From the NCBI RefSeq assembly GCF_034006445.1, contig NZ_JAVESS010000003.1:186001-250000 (forward strand): a stretch of 64,000 nucleotides of DNA, given 5' to 3'. Shown here in pieces: positions 16,484 through 25,759 of the stretch. Every line of letters starts with the position of its first letter. The first letter of the stretch is position 1. The position numbers and the translations under genes were made by a program. The notes below the pieces were generated by a model. The model did no database searches. It saw nothing but the letters and a program-made list of their open reading frames with translations, and had not been told where the DNA came from. Source of the stretch: Desulfovibrio sp. (GTDB taxonomy: Bacteria > Desulfobacterota > Desulfovibrionia > Desulfovibrionales > Desulfovibrionaceae).

Positions 16484-17530
16484 TTAGTTCCAAAGTCCCC
16501 GCAACACGGCCCAGCAGGGCCCGGCGGCTGTTGCTTCGCGTTTGGCCAGAGCCAGGGCCTGGCCCTGTTCCATCAAAAACGCGAGGTCTTCGCCGTCGCC
16601 GTCGCCAGCTTGTGGCGTTCGGCAGGGCACCGCGATGCCGTTGCGCACGCGGGCGGCTTCTTCCAGCGTCAGATCCACCCTGGGCCAGTGCGGCAGCGCA
16701 TCCTCCACAGGGATGACGCAGCCAGGCAACAGGGTGGGATCAGCCGTGAAGTCCGCCGGATCGCGGGCCACATCGAGGCCGAAGGGGTGACTATACTCCC
16801 GGGTCAGTTCCGTGAGCACGGCTCCGCAACCAAGTCGCTTCCCCAAGCTGTGGGCCAGGGAGCGTATATAGGTGCCGGAACTGCATGCGACCCGAAAGCT
16901 CACAAACGGCAGGCTTGTTTCAAGCACGTCCGCCTGTGAAATTTTCATGCGTTTGATCTTTTGCGGGGCTTCAAGCCCCTTGCGGGCCAGCTTGTACAGG
17001 GGCTGGCCTTCATGCTTTGCGGCAGAGTAGGACGGAACGGGCTGTTCCGTCAGATCAAGCCAGGCCGCCACCTCGCGCCTGACGTCTTCTACGCTGATGT
17101 GCTGCCAGGGGGCTTCTTCCAGTACCTGGCCTTCGATATCCCAGGTATCCGTGGTCTGCCCAAGGCGCAAAACGCCGCGATACACCTTGCCGCCCCCGGA
17201 CAGAAGGTGCCCGGAAAGCTTGGTGGCCTGCCCCAACAATACCAACAGCACGCCGGAAGCCAAAGGATCCAGCGTGCCGGCATGGCCGATTTTTTTCTGC
17301 CCGAGCCTTTTGATGGCTGTGAGGCAACGGGCCGAGGTGGGCCCGGAGGGCTTATTGAGCACAAGGACACCGTGTTGCTGGGGCAGAGCATATGCCTTGC
17401 CATCCCGCAGGGTTGCGGGAGTGACGGCATTGCCTGACCCGGTACCGGAGTCGCGCTCCGGCGTGCAGGAAGGTGATTCCGGCTGATTCTGACTACGGCA
17501 GAACTGTGCTAGTGTATCTTTATTAACCAT
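16484..17530 (-). CDS. truB: tRNA pseudouridine(55) synthase
   Basis: The protein has about 348 residues from the ATG at 17530. The catalytic motif KIGHAGTLDPLASGVLLVLL contains the essential Asp. Other TruB segments are GVLVLNKPSGPTSA, VYRGVLRLGQTTDTWDIEG, VPSYSAAKHEGQPLYKLARK and CSSGTYIRSLAHSLGKRLGC. It makes pseudouridine 55 in the T loop of tRNA. About 50 residues of Ser/Pro/Gly-rich sequence precede the usual start; no better start codon lies near GVLVLNKP, and an in-frame TTG at 17536 is also possible, so the N-terminus is uncertain. It lies between the DHH phosphoesterase gene and rpsO in the same direction. Confidence 0.95.
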   Translation of the reverse strand: MVNKDTLAQFCRSQNQPESPSCTPERDSGTGSGNAVTPATLRDGKAYALPQQHGVLVLNKPSGPTSARCLTAIKRLGQKKIGHAGTLDPLASGVLLVLLGQATKLSGHLLSGGGKVYRGVLRLGQTTDTWDIEGQVLEEAPWQHISVEDVRREVAAWLDLTEQPVPSYSAAKHEGQPLYKLARKGLEAPQKIKRMKISQADVLETSLPFVSFRVACSSGTYIRSLAHSLGKRLGCGAVLTELTREYSHPFGLDVARDPADFTADPTLLPGCVIPVEDALPHWPRVDLTLEEAARVRNGIAVPCRTPQAGDGDGEDLAFLMEQGQALALAKREATAAGPCWAVLRGLWN

Positions 17531-17661
17531 ACGCAAGGCGTAACCATATCCTCTGCTCTGTTATAAGTCAAAAGATATGGCCAGCAACGACAGGTTATTT
17601 TATCCCTGTGCGCTGTGGGGCTTCTTTTTGTGGGTGGATCACAGTGCGCGGGCTGCGTGCG

Positions 17662-18684
17662 CTACCTGGCCGTGTTTTTCAAATTGTCCAGATAACGGCC
17701 GATGTGGTTCAGCAAGACTTGCCCGGCTTGTTCCAGCGGCATGCGCAGGGTTCCCCCTGCGGCGTTGAAATGCCCGCCGCCGTCCAGATCTGCGGCAATG
17801 GAGCGCACGTCCAGATCGCCGTAGGAGCGCAGACTGAACTTGCACAGTTGCGGGCTGTCTTCGCGCAGCAGGGCCGCGACCTTGACGCCGTGCAGGCGGC
17901 GCAACTGCTCCACAAAGCCTTCCATATCCTCTTTGAGGGCCTGGCAGCGGCTCAGGTCTTGCAGCCGTACCTGGCAGATGCCGATCTGCCCGTCATGCAC
18001 CACGCAGGAGTTTTCCATAAGCAGCCCCCACAAACGCCAGCGCCCGAGGCTCCAGTTATTGTCCAGTTGCTCCCGCAGCCAGGGCAGGTTGCAGCCGTTT
18101 TGCACCAGATGCGAGGCCAGCGAAAGCACGTCGGCGCTGGTGTTGCCATGGCAGAAGCCGCCCGTGTCTGTTATGAGCCCCAGGGCCACAGCCAGGGAAA
18201 GATCGCCGGTCAGGGGAAGCCCCGCCGCCATGGACACGTAGGCCACAAGCTGGGCCGTGGCGGCCGCTTCGGTAACTACCCAGTTATCCCGGCTGCCCAT
18301 GCCGTCGCCGCCAAGGTGGTGGTCAATATTCACGCTGTCGAGCTGGGGCAAAAGTCCGGCCAGTTCAGCGCCAAGGCGCTCCGGTTCGCCACAGTCGAGC
18401 AGAACCGCACACCGGGGGGTGAAGGGCGGGTGCTCCAGGGTCGTATGTACCACGGCAGGCATGGGGAAAAAATCCAGATATCCAGGCAGCCTGGGGTTGG
18501 CGTAAAGCATGAATTCCTTGCCCATGTCACGCAGAATGTGCCCCACTGCGGCCACGGATCCGGCGGCGTCTCCATCGGGATGGACATGGCCCGCCACAAC
18601 AATCTGATCCATCTGGCTCAGGGCCTCGGCTATCTGAAGGGCCTTCTCGGCGTAAGGCCCAGGTATGGCATTAATCTGCTGCAT
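17662..18684 (-). CDS. DHH/DHHA1 phosphoesterase (NrnA-like)
   Basis: The protein has 340 residues. Motifs of the DHH family in order: VVAGHVHPDGDAAGS (metal-binding), VLLDCGEPERLG, SVNIDHHLGGDGMGS (the DHH signature) and ITDTGGF. The DHHA1 domain ends with DLDGGGHFNAAGG. Such enzymes degrade short oligoribonucleotides and pAp or pNpN dinucleotides. Its place between the IF2 region and truB is the common one in deltaproteobacteria and Gram-positives. The ATG at 18684 overlaps the end of the DUF503 gene by 14 bases, so the two are translationally linked. Confidence 0.92.
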   Translation of the reverse strand: MQQINAIPGPYAEKALQIAEALSQMDQIVVAGHVHPDGDAAGSVAAVGHILRDMGKEFMLYANPRLPGYLDFFPMPAVVHTTLEHPPFTPRCAVLLDCGEPERLGAELAGLLPQLDSVNIDHHLGGDGMGSRDNWVVTEAAATAQLVAYVSMAAGLPLTGDLSLAVALGLITDTGGFCHGNTSADVLSLASHLVQNGCNLPWLREQLDNNWSLGRWRLWGLLMENSCVVHDGQIGICQVRLQDLSRCQALKEDMEGFVEQLRRLHGVKVAALLREDSPQLCKFSLRSYGDLDVRSIAADLDGGGHFNAAGGTLRMPLEQAGQVLLNHIGRYLDNLKNTAR

Positions 18685-18955
18685 ATATTTCCACCTGACT
18701 TTCCACCATTTCTTCAGGGCAGACGGCCTCCATCATCAGCGCGCATTTGTCCATGCGGCTGCGTAAATGCCCTTCGCTGTTGGAAATGGAGACAACGGCC
18801 AGACGCAGGCTGCTCAGGCTGTTTTCTGTGCCTGCTTCCGCAATGGCCACATTAAATTTATTGCGCGTTTTCTGCTTCAAACTGTTGGCAACGCGGCGCT
18901 TGGCCTTGAGATTATCATTGCCGTGCAGGTTGAATTCCACTGTGAGTACTGCCAT
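18671..18955 (-). CDS. DUF503 (YlxP-like) protein
   Basis: The protein has 94 residues from the ATG at 18955. It resembles Bacillus YlxP (DUF503): LTVEFNLHGNDNLKAKRRVA, NSLKQKTRNKFNVAIAEAGT and LRLAVVSISNSEGHLRSRMD. The function is unproven; such genes sit beside infB and rbfA and are thought to belong to ribosome biogenesis. Its end overlaps the DHH gene. Upstream is a strong terminator following infB, so this gene and the next must have their own promoter between 18956 and 19250, which I could not define. rbfA, usually neighbouring, is not present here. Confidence 0.85.
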   Translation of the reverse strand: MAVLTVEFNLHGNDNLKAKRRVANSLKQKTRNKFNVAIAEAGTENSLSSLRLAVVSISNSEGHLRSRMDKCALMMEAVCPEEMVESQVEIYAAD

Positions 18956-19250
18956 GAACATGGGGATATACGTATTTCGCGTCCCGGATGGGGGCCGGTT
19001 GATTTTGGCGGCTTGGCTGTGGCAGCCCGCAGACGGAGCCATTCTTTGGAGCAGCGCAAACCCAAAAAAGAGGCCAGAATTCCGCTCAAAGCGCTTCGGC
19101 CAGTTGGCCCGGCATCGCTAAAGAGCACAATGATGCTGGCCTGAGAATGGCCTGTTGGGAATGGTATCTGTTGGCGATAAATAATGCCAGCATTTTCAGC
19201 ACGAAATGCTCAACGGTCATGCGTGCGGCTGCCAGAATCCTGTCAAAAAC

Positions 19251-19289
19251 CGGGGGAAGGAATGCCTTGTGCAGGCATTCCTTCCCCCG
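19251..19289 (-). terminator. Intrinsic terminator downstream of infB
   Basis: CGGGGGAAGGAATGCCT (19251-19267) is the exact reverse complement of 19273-19289, a 17-bp perfect stem with a 5-base loop. Reading on the minus strand it is followed by GGTTTTTG. It ends the rimP-nusA-ylxR-infB operon about 235 bases past infB. The other parts of 18956-19524 hold a 94-base duplication of the infB end and nothing coding. Confidence 0.85.
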
Positions 19290-19357
19290 AAAGAGTTCAT
19301 ACGTAGTTTTCACACAGCGGCTTGCCGGGCAGTTCCCGCAGTGTGGAGGCCGCGCTG

Positions 19358-19567
19358 GTTAGGGATGGCGACAGCAGATGCGTGGTGCACCTGCTGCGCC
19401 TCAACTTTCTACAGCGTCGCGGCTTCTTCAACAGTTTCGAAAGCTTCGATGCGGCAGCCCTTAGGCCGAAGGCGTTAGGGATGGCGACAGCAGATGCGTG
19501 GTGCACCTGCTGCGCCCCAACTTTCTACAGCGTCGCGGCTTCTTCAACAGTTTCGAAAGCTTCGATG
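19358..19567. repeat. Direct duplication of the infB 3' end (94-base copies, 116-base period)
   Basis: 19358-19451 and 19474-19567 are identical except for one base (CTC against CCC near 19400 and 19516). The second copy contains the last codons and stop of infB ([14 protein letters not shown] region); the first is a duplicated extra copy lying past the stop. The spacer of 22 bases (CGGCAGCCCTTAGGCCGAAGG type) is unique. Such near identity indicates a recent tandem duplication or a strand-slippage event. Confidence 0.9.
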
Positions 19568-22500
19568 ATATCGCCAATCTTGACGTCATTGAAGTTTTCA
19601 AGGCCCACGCCGCACTCATTGCCCTTGACCACTTCCTTGGAGTCATCCTTGAAGCGCTTGAGGGAAGAGATCTTGCCCGTGTAGACCACCACGCCGTCGC
19701 GCAGCAGGCGTACACCGGCATTGCGGGCGATTTTGCCGTCGGCCACATAGGAGCCTGCGATAACGCCAACCTTGGGCACGCTGAAGGTGTCGCGCACTTC
19801 GGCCTGGCCGAGGTACACTTCACGCTGCACAGGGGCGAGCATGCCCGTCATGGCGCTCTTGATATCGTCCACAAGCTTGTAGATGATCTCATAGAAGCGG
19901 ATATCCACATTCTCGTGTTCGGCCACGTCCTTGATCTTGGATGTGGGCCGCACGTTGAAGCCGATGATGATGGCCTGCGAGGCAGAAGCCAGCAGAATGT
20001 CGGATTCTGTAATGGCGCCGGTACCGCCGTGCACCACGTTGATGCGCACTTTTTCGGTGCTCTGCTTGAGCAGGGCTTCGGTGATGGCTTCCAGGCTGCC
20101 CTGAACGTCGGCCTTGAGCACGAGGTTGAGGGTCAGGGTTTCCTGATCGGACTTGCGCTGGGACAGGAAGGTTTCCAGAGTCACGCGCGATTCCGAGGCG
20201 AGGTCGCGTTCACGCTGCTTGATGGCGCGCGAGTCGGCGATGCGGCGGGCCAGCTTTTCGTCGCTGACCACAAAGAATTCCTCACCGGCTTCCGGCACGC
20301 CTTCAAAGCCCTGTACTTCCACGGGCAGCGAGGGGCCGGCGTCCTTGACCTTCTTGCCCTGATCGCTCATGAGGGCGCGCACACGGCCAGAGAAGGGGCC
20401 GCACACGAAGTTGTCACCCTGGCGCAGGGTACCTTCCTGAATAAGCACGGTGGCCACAGGGCCGCGTCCCTTGTCCAGCTTGGCTTCCACAATGTGGCCG
20501 CGGGCAAGCTTGTCGGGATTGGCCTTGAGTTCCATAATTTCGGCTTGCAGAGCCACCATTTCCAGCAGTTCGTCCAGACCCATGCGGGTCTTGGCCGCCA
20601 CCTTGGCAACGATGGTGTCGCCGCCCCATTCTTCGGCCTGGAGGCCCAGTTCGGCAAGCTCACGCAGGACGCGGTCCGGGTCAGCCCCGGGCTTGTCCAT
20701 CTTGTTGACCGCCACCATGATGGGCACGTTGGCGGCGCGCGAGTGGTTGATGGCCTCGCGGGTCTGCTCCATAACGCCGTCGTCGGCGGCCACCACAAGG
20801 ATGACGAGGTCCGTCACCTGAGCGCCGCGGGCGCGCATGGCCGTAAAGGCTTCATGGCCGGGCGTGTCGAGGAAGACGATTTCGCCACGCTTGGTCTTCA
20901 CGTGGTAAGCGCCGATGTGCTGGGTGATGCCGCCAGCTTCGCCGCTGGTGACGTTGGTCTTGCGGATGGCGTCAAGCAGCGAGGTTTTGCCGTGGTCCAC
21001 GTGGCCCATGATGGTCACCACGGGCGGGCGCGGCTTGAGGGTTTCGGGCGCGTCCACGTCCTTGGGGGTCAGGTAGTCGTCTTCAGAGAAGCCCACCTTT
21101 TCCACTTCATAGCCAAATTCGGAAGCGACCAGGGTGGCCGTGTCAAAGTCCAGGGCCTGGTTGATGGTGGCCATGATGCCAAGGCCAAAGAGAACCTTGA
21201 TGATCTCATTGGCTTTGAGACCCATCTGGTGGGCCATGTCGGCCACACGGATGGCTTCCGTGACGCGGATTTTGCGCTTGGCGGCCTTGAGCGGCTGCGT
21301 GGTCGTGGCTGGCACGGGCTTGCCGCCCTTGCGACGACCCTTGCCACGGCTCAGACGCACGCTGTCGTCATCATCCCGGCGAACGGAATCACCCTGCTGA
21401 AAATCAACGGTACGACGGCCCTTGAGGCGCTTTTTCTTGCTCTGACCATCGCGGCTGTCCGTGGGGGACGCGGGCGCGGCCTGCTGGCCGAATCCGCCTC
21501 CGGCAGGACGAGGGCCGCCGGGGCCAGCCGGGCGAGGGCCACCAGGGCCAGCCGGACGGGGGCCGCCAGGGCCAGCCGGGCGGGGAGCGCCAGGACGCGG
21601 GGGCCTGCCGGCATTGTCGCCGCGCGGGCCGCCGGGGCCGGAGCCGCCAGGGCCGGAATATCCGGGGCCGCCAGCGGGGCGTGCGCCCATGGGACGCGAG
21701 GGGCGTTCCTGCTGGCTGCCGGGAGTGGGCCGTGAAATAATACGCACCTGGGGAGCGGCAGGGGCCTGCCCGCCATCAGCCCTGGAGGCGCGGCGGGGCG
21801 CGCCATCGGCGTCATCGGTATTGTCGGAATCTTTCCAGGCTTCCGCGCGGGCTTCGGGGGCACGCTGGGGCAGGGTGGGCGCGGACGAGCCCTCAGGCAT
21901 GGCGGAAGCGTCGGGGCGCGCCACGCGAGCGGCCTTGGCCGCCTTTTCAGCCTCGTTCTTTTCGTGAGCCTTTGCAGCAGCCTTTTCCTGAGCCTTTACT
22001 TCTGCTTCATCAGCGGCACGGGCGGCAAGCGCAGCGGCCACGGGTGAAACTTCAGGAGCCGTGGGCTTCTTTTCCACCACAACAGGTTCGGGCTTCTTTT
22101 CTTCTTCGCCGGGGCGGCTGATGACGCGGGCCGCAGAAACGACCCTGGCCTTGGTGGCCTTGGGCGCATCGGCGGTCTCGGCCTTTGCGGCCACAGGCTC
22201 GGCTTTTTCCGGAGCTTTGCGGGGGCTGGCGGCCGGGGCTTCGGCCTTGGGCGCAGGTGCGGCTTCGACCACAGCGGGGCTTTCGACTTCCACAGGCTTT
22301 TCCACGGCTTCGGGGGCGCTCACTTCCGTAACTGCGGAAGCGGTTTCCGCGGCTTCAGGAGCATCGGCCTTGTCAGCATCCTTACGACGGCGACGCACGA
22401 TGACGTTGGGGTGAGAGCCGGAACGCTCGGCATCCGCCTGTTTTTGTTCGGCAAAATGTTCGCGCACGCGTGCCGCCTCCTCAGTGCTCAGAGAACCTGC

Positions 22501-22623
22501 TATGGTTTTGGCGGACGTGCCCAGCTCGCGCATCACGCGCAGCATATCCTTTTGGGGCACGGCCGGAAATTCCTTGGCAAATTCCTTGGCAAATTCCGAT
22601 ACTTTAATTTTTTCTTCAGACAT
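19525..22623 (-). CDS. infB: Translation initiation factor IF-2
   Basis: The protein has 1032 residues from the ATG at 22623. It starts [19 protein letters not shown], the IF2 N-terminal domain. A long region to about residue 400 is disordered, rich in Ala/Glu/Pro and then in repeated [10 protein letters not shown] units. The GTPase core has [14 protein letters not shown] (G1), [15 protein letters not shown] (G3) and [12 protein letters not shown] (G4). Domains II to IV follow, ending in [19 protein letters not shown]. It places initiator tRNA on the 30S subunit and promotes subunit joining. It follows ylxR by 4 bases. Its stop codon lies in the duplicated segment described separately. Confidence 0.97.
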   Translation of the reverse strand: MSEEKIKVSEFAKEFAKEFPAVPQKDMLRVMRELGTSAKTIAGSLSTEEAARVREHFAEQKQADAERSGSHPNVIVRRRRKDADKADAPEAAETASAVTEVSAPEAVEKPVEVESPAVVEAAPAPKAEAPAASPRKAPEKAEPVAAKAETADAPKATKARVVSAARVISRPGEEEKKPEPVVVEKKPTAPEVSPVAAALAARAADEAEVKAQEKAAAKAHEKNEAEKAAKAARVARPDASAMPEGSSAPTLPQRAPEARAEAWKDSDNTDDADGAPRRASRADGGQAPAAPQVRIISRPTPGSQQERPSRPMGARPAGGPGYSGPGGSGPGGPRGDNAGRPPRPGAPRPAGPGGPRPAGPGGPRPAGPGGPRPAGGGFGQQAAPASPTDSRDGQSKKKRLKGRRTVDFQQGDSVRRDDDDSVRLSRGKGRRKGGKPVPATTTQPLKAAKRKIRVTEAIRVADMAHQMGLKANEIIKVLFGLGIMATINQALDFDTATLVASEFGYEVEKVGFSEDDYLTPKDVDAPETLKPRPPVVTIMGHVDHGKTSLLDAIRKTNVTSGEAGGITQHIGAYHVKTKRGEIVFLDTPGHEAFTAMRARGAQVTDLVILVVAADDGVMEQTREAINHSRAANVPIMVAVNKMDKPGADPDRVLRELAELGLQAEEWGGDTIVAKVAAKTRMGLDELLEMVALQAEIMELKANPDKLARGHIVEAKLDKGRGPVATVLIQEGTLRQGDNFVCGPFSGRVRALMSDQGKKVKDAGPSLPVEVQGFEGVPEAGEEFFVVSDEKLARRIADSRAIKQRERDLASESRVTLETFLSQRKSDQETLTLNLVLKADVQGSLEAITEALLKQSTEKVRINVVHGGTGAITESDILLASASQAIIIGFNVRPTSKIKDVAEHENVDIRFYEIIYKLVDDIKSAMTGMLAPVQREVYLGQAEVRDTFSVPKVGVIAGSYVADGKIARNAGVRLLRDGVVVYTGKISSLKRFKDDSKEVVKGNECGVGLENFNDVKIGDIIEAFETVEEAATL

Positions 22624-22861
22624 GTTTCCCCCCCTTGCGCCGTGTTCCGGGCCTGAACTTGGCGAACCTCGCCGCGCATACGGCATCGGAACAGAGATAC
22701 CAGCCCCTGCCAGGTCTGGTCTTATTAGCGTCAATAGTCAAAATTCCCTGGGCGGTCAGCACATGGCGGGTCAACTGGGCCTTGGCGAAGCGTCGGCGGC
22801 ATATGATGCACATGCGTACCGGCCCCTGCACGGTTTCAGCCGTGTTCTGCCCATCCACCAT
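22616..22861 (-). CDS. YlxR-like RNA-binding protein (DUF448)
   Basis: The protein has 81 residues from the ATG at 22861. The signature is [20 protein letters not shown], which resembles the conserved C-x(2)-CR pattern of YlxR, followed by [20 protein letters not shown]. It is a small basic protein of the nusA-infB operon, reported in other bacteria to bind RNA or RNase P; the role here is inferred. It starts 10 bases after nusA and its stop overlaps the infB start by 3 bases' distance, which shows tight operon coupling. Confidence 0.9.
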   Translation of the reverse strand: MVDGQNTAETVQGPVRMCIICRRRFAKAQLTRHVLTAQGILTIDANKTRPGRGWYLCSDAVCAARFAKFRPGTRRKGGKHV

Positions 22862-22871
22862 GTCGGCGCCC

Positions 22872-24221
22872 CTAAGCCTGCGTATCCTCGTAGGCATTGC
22901 CGTCAGCCGTGTCCTGGCCGGAGGTCTCATCAGCGGAATGCACCTTGCCCAATTCAACGGCAGAAGATTCGGGCGTGCTTTCCACCACCGGAGCCAGGAA
23001 GTTGATGGCCGAACGCAGGTCGGCAATACGGGACGCGCTGATGGTCAGCTTGTCTGAAAGTTCCTGGTCCGTGGCCTGGCGCAGCTTGTCAAGCGAGCTG
23101 AATCCCGCGTCAAGCAGAGCCTCGATGGATACTTCGGCCACACTGGCCACCTGCTCGAGGCCGTGCCCGATGGCATTGGCCTCGTTGTAGCGGGTCTCGG
23201 TAAATATATCGACTTTCCAGCCCAGAAGTCTGGCGGCCAGTTTGACGTTCTGCCCCTTGCGCCCGATGGCGTTGGTGAGCTGATCGTCCGGCACGATGAC
23301 TTCGAGCAGGTTTTCTTCTTCATCCACCACAATGCGCGATACCAGGGCCGGGGCCAGGGCATTGCGGGCGTAGGTGGCTATGTCGGCGCTCCAGACAACG
23401 ATGTCTATGCGTTCGCCGTGCAGTTCCTGCACGATGTTCTGGATGCGCGAACCGCGCACGCCAACGCAGGCGCCGACCGGGTCGACGTCACGCTCGCGTG
23501 AGAGCACCGCCACCTTGGCGCGGGAGCCGGGGTCACGGGCCACGCCCATGATCTGCACGACGCCGTCGTCCACTTCGGGCACCTCACGGCGGAAGAGGGC
23601 GGCCATATAGTCGCGGTGCGAGCGTGAAATGACCACCTGCGGGCCGCGACCCTCCTGGCGAACCTCGATAATGAGGGCCTGCACGCGGTCGCCGCGCTTG
23701 TAGTGCTCACGCGGGATCTGTTCTTCGCGCGGCAAAATGGCTTCGGTGCGGCCCAGGTTGACCACCCAGCCGCCCTTGTCGCGGCGCTGCACGATGCCCG
23801 AAACGATTTCGCCCAGGCGATCCTTGTATTCGCTGTAAATGATTTCCTGCTCAGCGTCGCGCATGCGCTGGATGATGACCTGCTTGGCGGACTGGGCCGC
23901 GATGCGCCCCAGGTCTTCCACCTTGACGCGGAAGCCCATTTCGTCATCAACCTGAACGGAAGGATCGTGGGCAAGGGCTTCGGTCAGTTCAATCTGCGTG
24001 TCCGGATTGGCCACATCGCCATCGGCCATCACGATTTTGAACTGGTAGACCTCAATATCGCCCGTTTCGTCATTGTAGGACACTTCCACGTCCATATCTT
24101 CGCTGAAGCGGCGCAGCACGGAGGTGCGCACCGCGTCTTCAAGCGTGTCAATGAGCATGTTGCGGTCAAGGCCCTTGTCCTTACTGATCTGGTCAATGGC
24201 CTTTTTGAGTTCAAGATTCAT
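22872..24221 (-). CDS. nusA: Transcription termination/antitermination factor NusA
   Basis: The protein has 449 residues from the ATG at 24221. Order of domains: N-terminal RNA-polymerase-binding domain (MNLELKKAIDQISKDKGLDR), S1 domain (EIVSGIVQRRDKGGWVVNLG), KH1 (GACVGVRGSRIQNIVQELHG), KH2 (NAIGRKGQNVKLAARLLGWK) and a single C-terminal helix-hairpin-helix-type region (VSIEALLDAGFSSLDKLRQA). The C-terminal acidic repeats of E. coli NusA are reduced to one. It modulates pausing, termination and antitermination. The gene follows rimP by 101 bases and precedes ylxR by 10 bases. Confidence 0.97.
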   Translation of the reverse strand: MNLELKKAIDQISKDKGLDRNMLIDTLEDAVRTSVLRRFSEDMDVEVSYNDETGDIEVYQFKIVMADGDVANPDTQIELTEALAHDPSVQVDDEMGFRVKVEDLGRIAAQSAKQVIIQRMRDAEQEIIYSEYKDRLGEIVSGIVQRRDKGGWVVNLGRTEAILPREEQIPREHYKRGDRVQALIIEVRQEGRGPQVVISRSHRDYMAALFRREVPEVDDGVVQIMGVARDPGSRAKVAVLSRERDVDPVGACVGVRGSRIQNIVQELHGERIDIVVWSADIATYARNALAPALVSRIVVDEEENLLEVIVPDDQLTNAIGRKGQNVKLAARLLGWKVDIFTETRYNEANAIGHGLEQVASVAEVSIEALLDAGFSSLDKLRQATDQELSDKLTISASRIADLRSAINFLAPVVESTPESSAVELGKVHSADETSGQDTADGNAYEDTQA

Positions 24222-24322
24222 GAGTGCCTCCGGCTGCCGCCCTGGGCGGCGTAAAATCGCTTGTTCCGGCAACGGCGCATGGGCCGCCCGTGCTGCCGCG
24301 CAGCGCGGCTTTCGGGCCTGCC

Positions 24323-25132
24323 TCAGCTGGCCGTATGATCGTTATCGGCAACAGTGTTGCCCTTCTTTTTGCCTGAAGCGGCCTTTTTTTTGGCCGTCTG
24401 ACCGCCCTTGCCCGCAGGGGCATCTTTGCCCTGGGGTTTTTTGCCAGGTTTTTTGCCCGGCTTTTGCGGCGGCCTGAAAATATACATGCGGGTGGCCCGG
24501 CGCACAGAGCTCCAGGGAAGAAACACGGGAGGATGGTTTTCGTCCTCCACGTCGCCTTCGGGGCTGATGGCAACGGGCGCAAGCACAAAGCCCTCATCTT
24601 CCACCGCCGTAAGCGTGCCGCGCCAGATGCGGCGCGGGCCGCCGTGGGCCGCCGGGTCAGTGGAAGCCACGGGGGTGTGCAGCCGTGCCTCAACCACGTC
24701 GCCCACATAGCGGGTCATCTGATCAAGGCTGAAAAACAAGCGGCTCAGGCCCGGCGTGGAAACTTCCAGCACATAGGCGTCAGGGATGCTGTCTTCCACT
24801 TCCAGCGCAAGCGCCAGATGGCGCGAAATTTCTTCGCACTGCTCAATGGTGGCTGACGTGGGGGCGGCTGGAGCGGGAGTGTCGGAAGATTCGTCAGGGC
24901 TATGGTCTGAGGGCGCGAAGCCGTCGCTGATGCCAGCGGCGGATGAAACGGCCGTGACGCCAGGGGCTGCCTGGTGTTCGTCGGCCTGGGGCGCTGTAGG
25001 CACATCCACAAAGAGCCGCACAAGGGTGCGCCCGGCCCGGGCTATCTCCACCCCCCAGACAAGGAGTCCGAGGGAGTGAACCACGGGTTGGGCCAGACGT
25101 ATGACGGTTTCTCTCAGGGTTTGATCAGTCAT
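24323..25132 (-). CDS. rimP: Ribosome maturation factor RimP
   Basis: The protein has 269 residues, clearly longer than typical RimP (about 150). The N-terminal domain is recognisable (LGLLVWGVEIARAGRTLVRL), but is split by an insertion of about 50 Ala/Ser/Pro-rich residues. The family core EQCEEISRHLALALEVEDSI and DAYVLEVSTPGLSRLFFSLD then follows. A second domain and a very basic Lys/Gly-rich tail (KPGKKPGKKPQGKDA) end the protein. It assists 30S maturation. AAGGAAAG precedes the ATG. First gene of the operon with nusA, ylxR and infB, behind a terminator-shaped leader. Confidence 0.93.
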   Translation of the reverse strand: MTDQTLRETVIRLAQPVVHSLGLLVWGVEIARAGRTLVRLFVDVPTAPQADEHQAAPGVTAVSSAAGISDGFAPSDHSPDESSDTPAPAAPTSATIEQCEEISRHLALALEVEDSIPDAYVLEVSTPGLSRLFFSLDQMTRYVGDVVEARLHTPVASTDPAAHGGPRRIWRGTLTAVEDEGFVLAPVAISPEGDVEDENHPPVFLPWSSVRRATRMYIFRPPQKPGKKPGKKPQGKDAPAGKGGQTAKKKAASGKKKGNTVADNDHTAS

Positions 25133-25170
25133 TCTTTCCTTTTGTGCGGGGCATGGACCGTCGCAGGGAC

Positions 25171-25200
25171 AAAAAAAAGGGGGCCTATTCAGGCCACCCC
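25171..25200 (-). terminator. Terminator-shaped hairpin in the rimP leader (possible attenuator)
   Basis: On the minus strand GGGGTGGCCT pairs with AGGCCCCC around GAAT, followed directly by eight T residues. It ends about 38 bases before the rimP start and well after a candidate promoter, with no upstream gene on this strand to terminate. It therefore either attenuates the rimP-nusA-infB operon or ends a small leader RNA. Premature terminators ahead of rimP operons have been reported in other bacteria. Confidence 0.65.
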
Positions 25201-25265
25201 GCTGGAACTGCGTTCCGCATCAGGATGTAGTGGTGGCAGGTACTGTCATCCACTTTGAATGCATC
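25179..25265 (-). ncRNA. Putative leader RNA of the rimP operon
   Basis: Between a TTGACA box and the terminator hairpin lies about 85 bases with several short complementary segments (GTGG/CCAC, GGATG/CATCC, GGAAC/GTTCC). This would be the transcribed leader. No known riboswitch class is recognisable. It may fold so as to favour or prevent the terminator. Confidence 0.35.
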
Positions 25266-25294
25266 CAACTAGCTTACCATATGGAACTTGTCAA
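25266..25294 (-). promoter_or_regulatory. Candidate promoter of the rimP-nusA-infB operon
   Basis: On the minus strand a perfect TTGACA (25294-25289) lies 17 bases from TAGTTG. The -35 box is ideal and the -10 box is weak, so activity is plausible but unproven. Transcription would start near 25260, giving a leader of about 125 bases. Confidence 0.4.
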
Positions 25295-25425
25295 GGCTTT
25301 CGCGCCAAAAAGAAAAACTTGTGTTTTGCCCAAAAATAAAGAAAATTGAAAAAATACCGTTACAACAGAAAGATAGGAAGCTTTCGCAAAAAAAAGCGCG
25401 CCGAAATGTCGGTCGAGCGCCATGG

Positions 25426-25575
25426 TAGACAGTGTCGTTACGAGCGCCTTTTCAGGCCTCTCTCCGTCGAACTTCGCCTTTTATTCCGGTCGAGTACCAT
25501 CAGAGTACACTCCCTACATAAAAGGCTGGTTCTCCTTGATATGACTGAAAATTCATCTCGTGACTACACTGTCTA
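25426..25575. repeat. Family A inverted-repeat element, copy 1
   Basis: The ends TAGACAGTGT (25426-25435) and ACACTGTCTA (25566-25575) are exact reverse complements, extending to 17 of 19 matching bases. Total length is 150. Inside are CGAGCGCCTTTTCAG and CTGAAAATTCATCTCGTGAC, which recur in the shorter copy at 45300. No coding capacity. It lies in the divergent gap between rimP and the chemoreceptor gene and looks like a MITE. Confidence 0.75.
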
Positions 25576-25759
25576 GTCCATTATGCGAAATCAAGAAATC
25601 TGTTATAGTAGTGCTATTCACAGTCTCATCCGTAAGAAATAGCATATCTGTTCAAAAAACCGCACACAAAATCTCTTCACGCATATAATTGGGCAGTTTT
25701 TATAGCAAGACTCCCTTTTTAGTGAATAGTTATCGTACCTTTTTACTTGGGGAGGGCGT
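25576..25759. other. A+T-rich upstream region of the chemoreceptor gene
   Basis: About 180 bases of low G+C with several TATA-like stretches (TTATAGTAG, ATATAATTGG, TTTATAGC). The chemoreceptor promoter must lie here. I did not find a convincing pair of boxes and no clear match to a sigma-28 flagellar promoter. Confidence 0.4.

Noticed and set aside
25346..25576. 76-codon basic plus-strand frame before the chemoreceptor gene
   Set aside because: It spans the family A element and ends in its right inverted repeat; no ribosome site and no similarity recognised.
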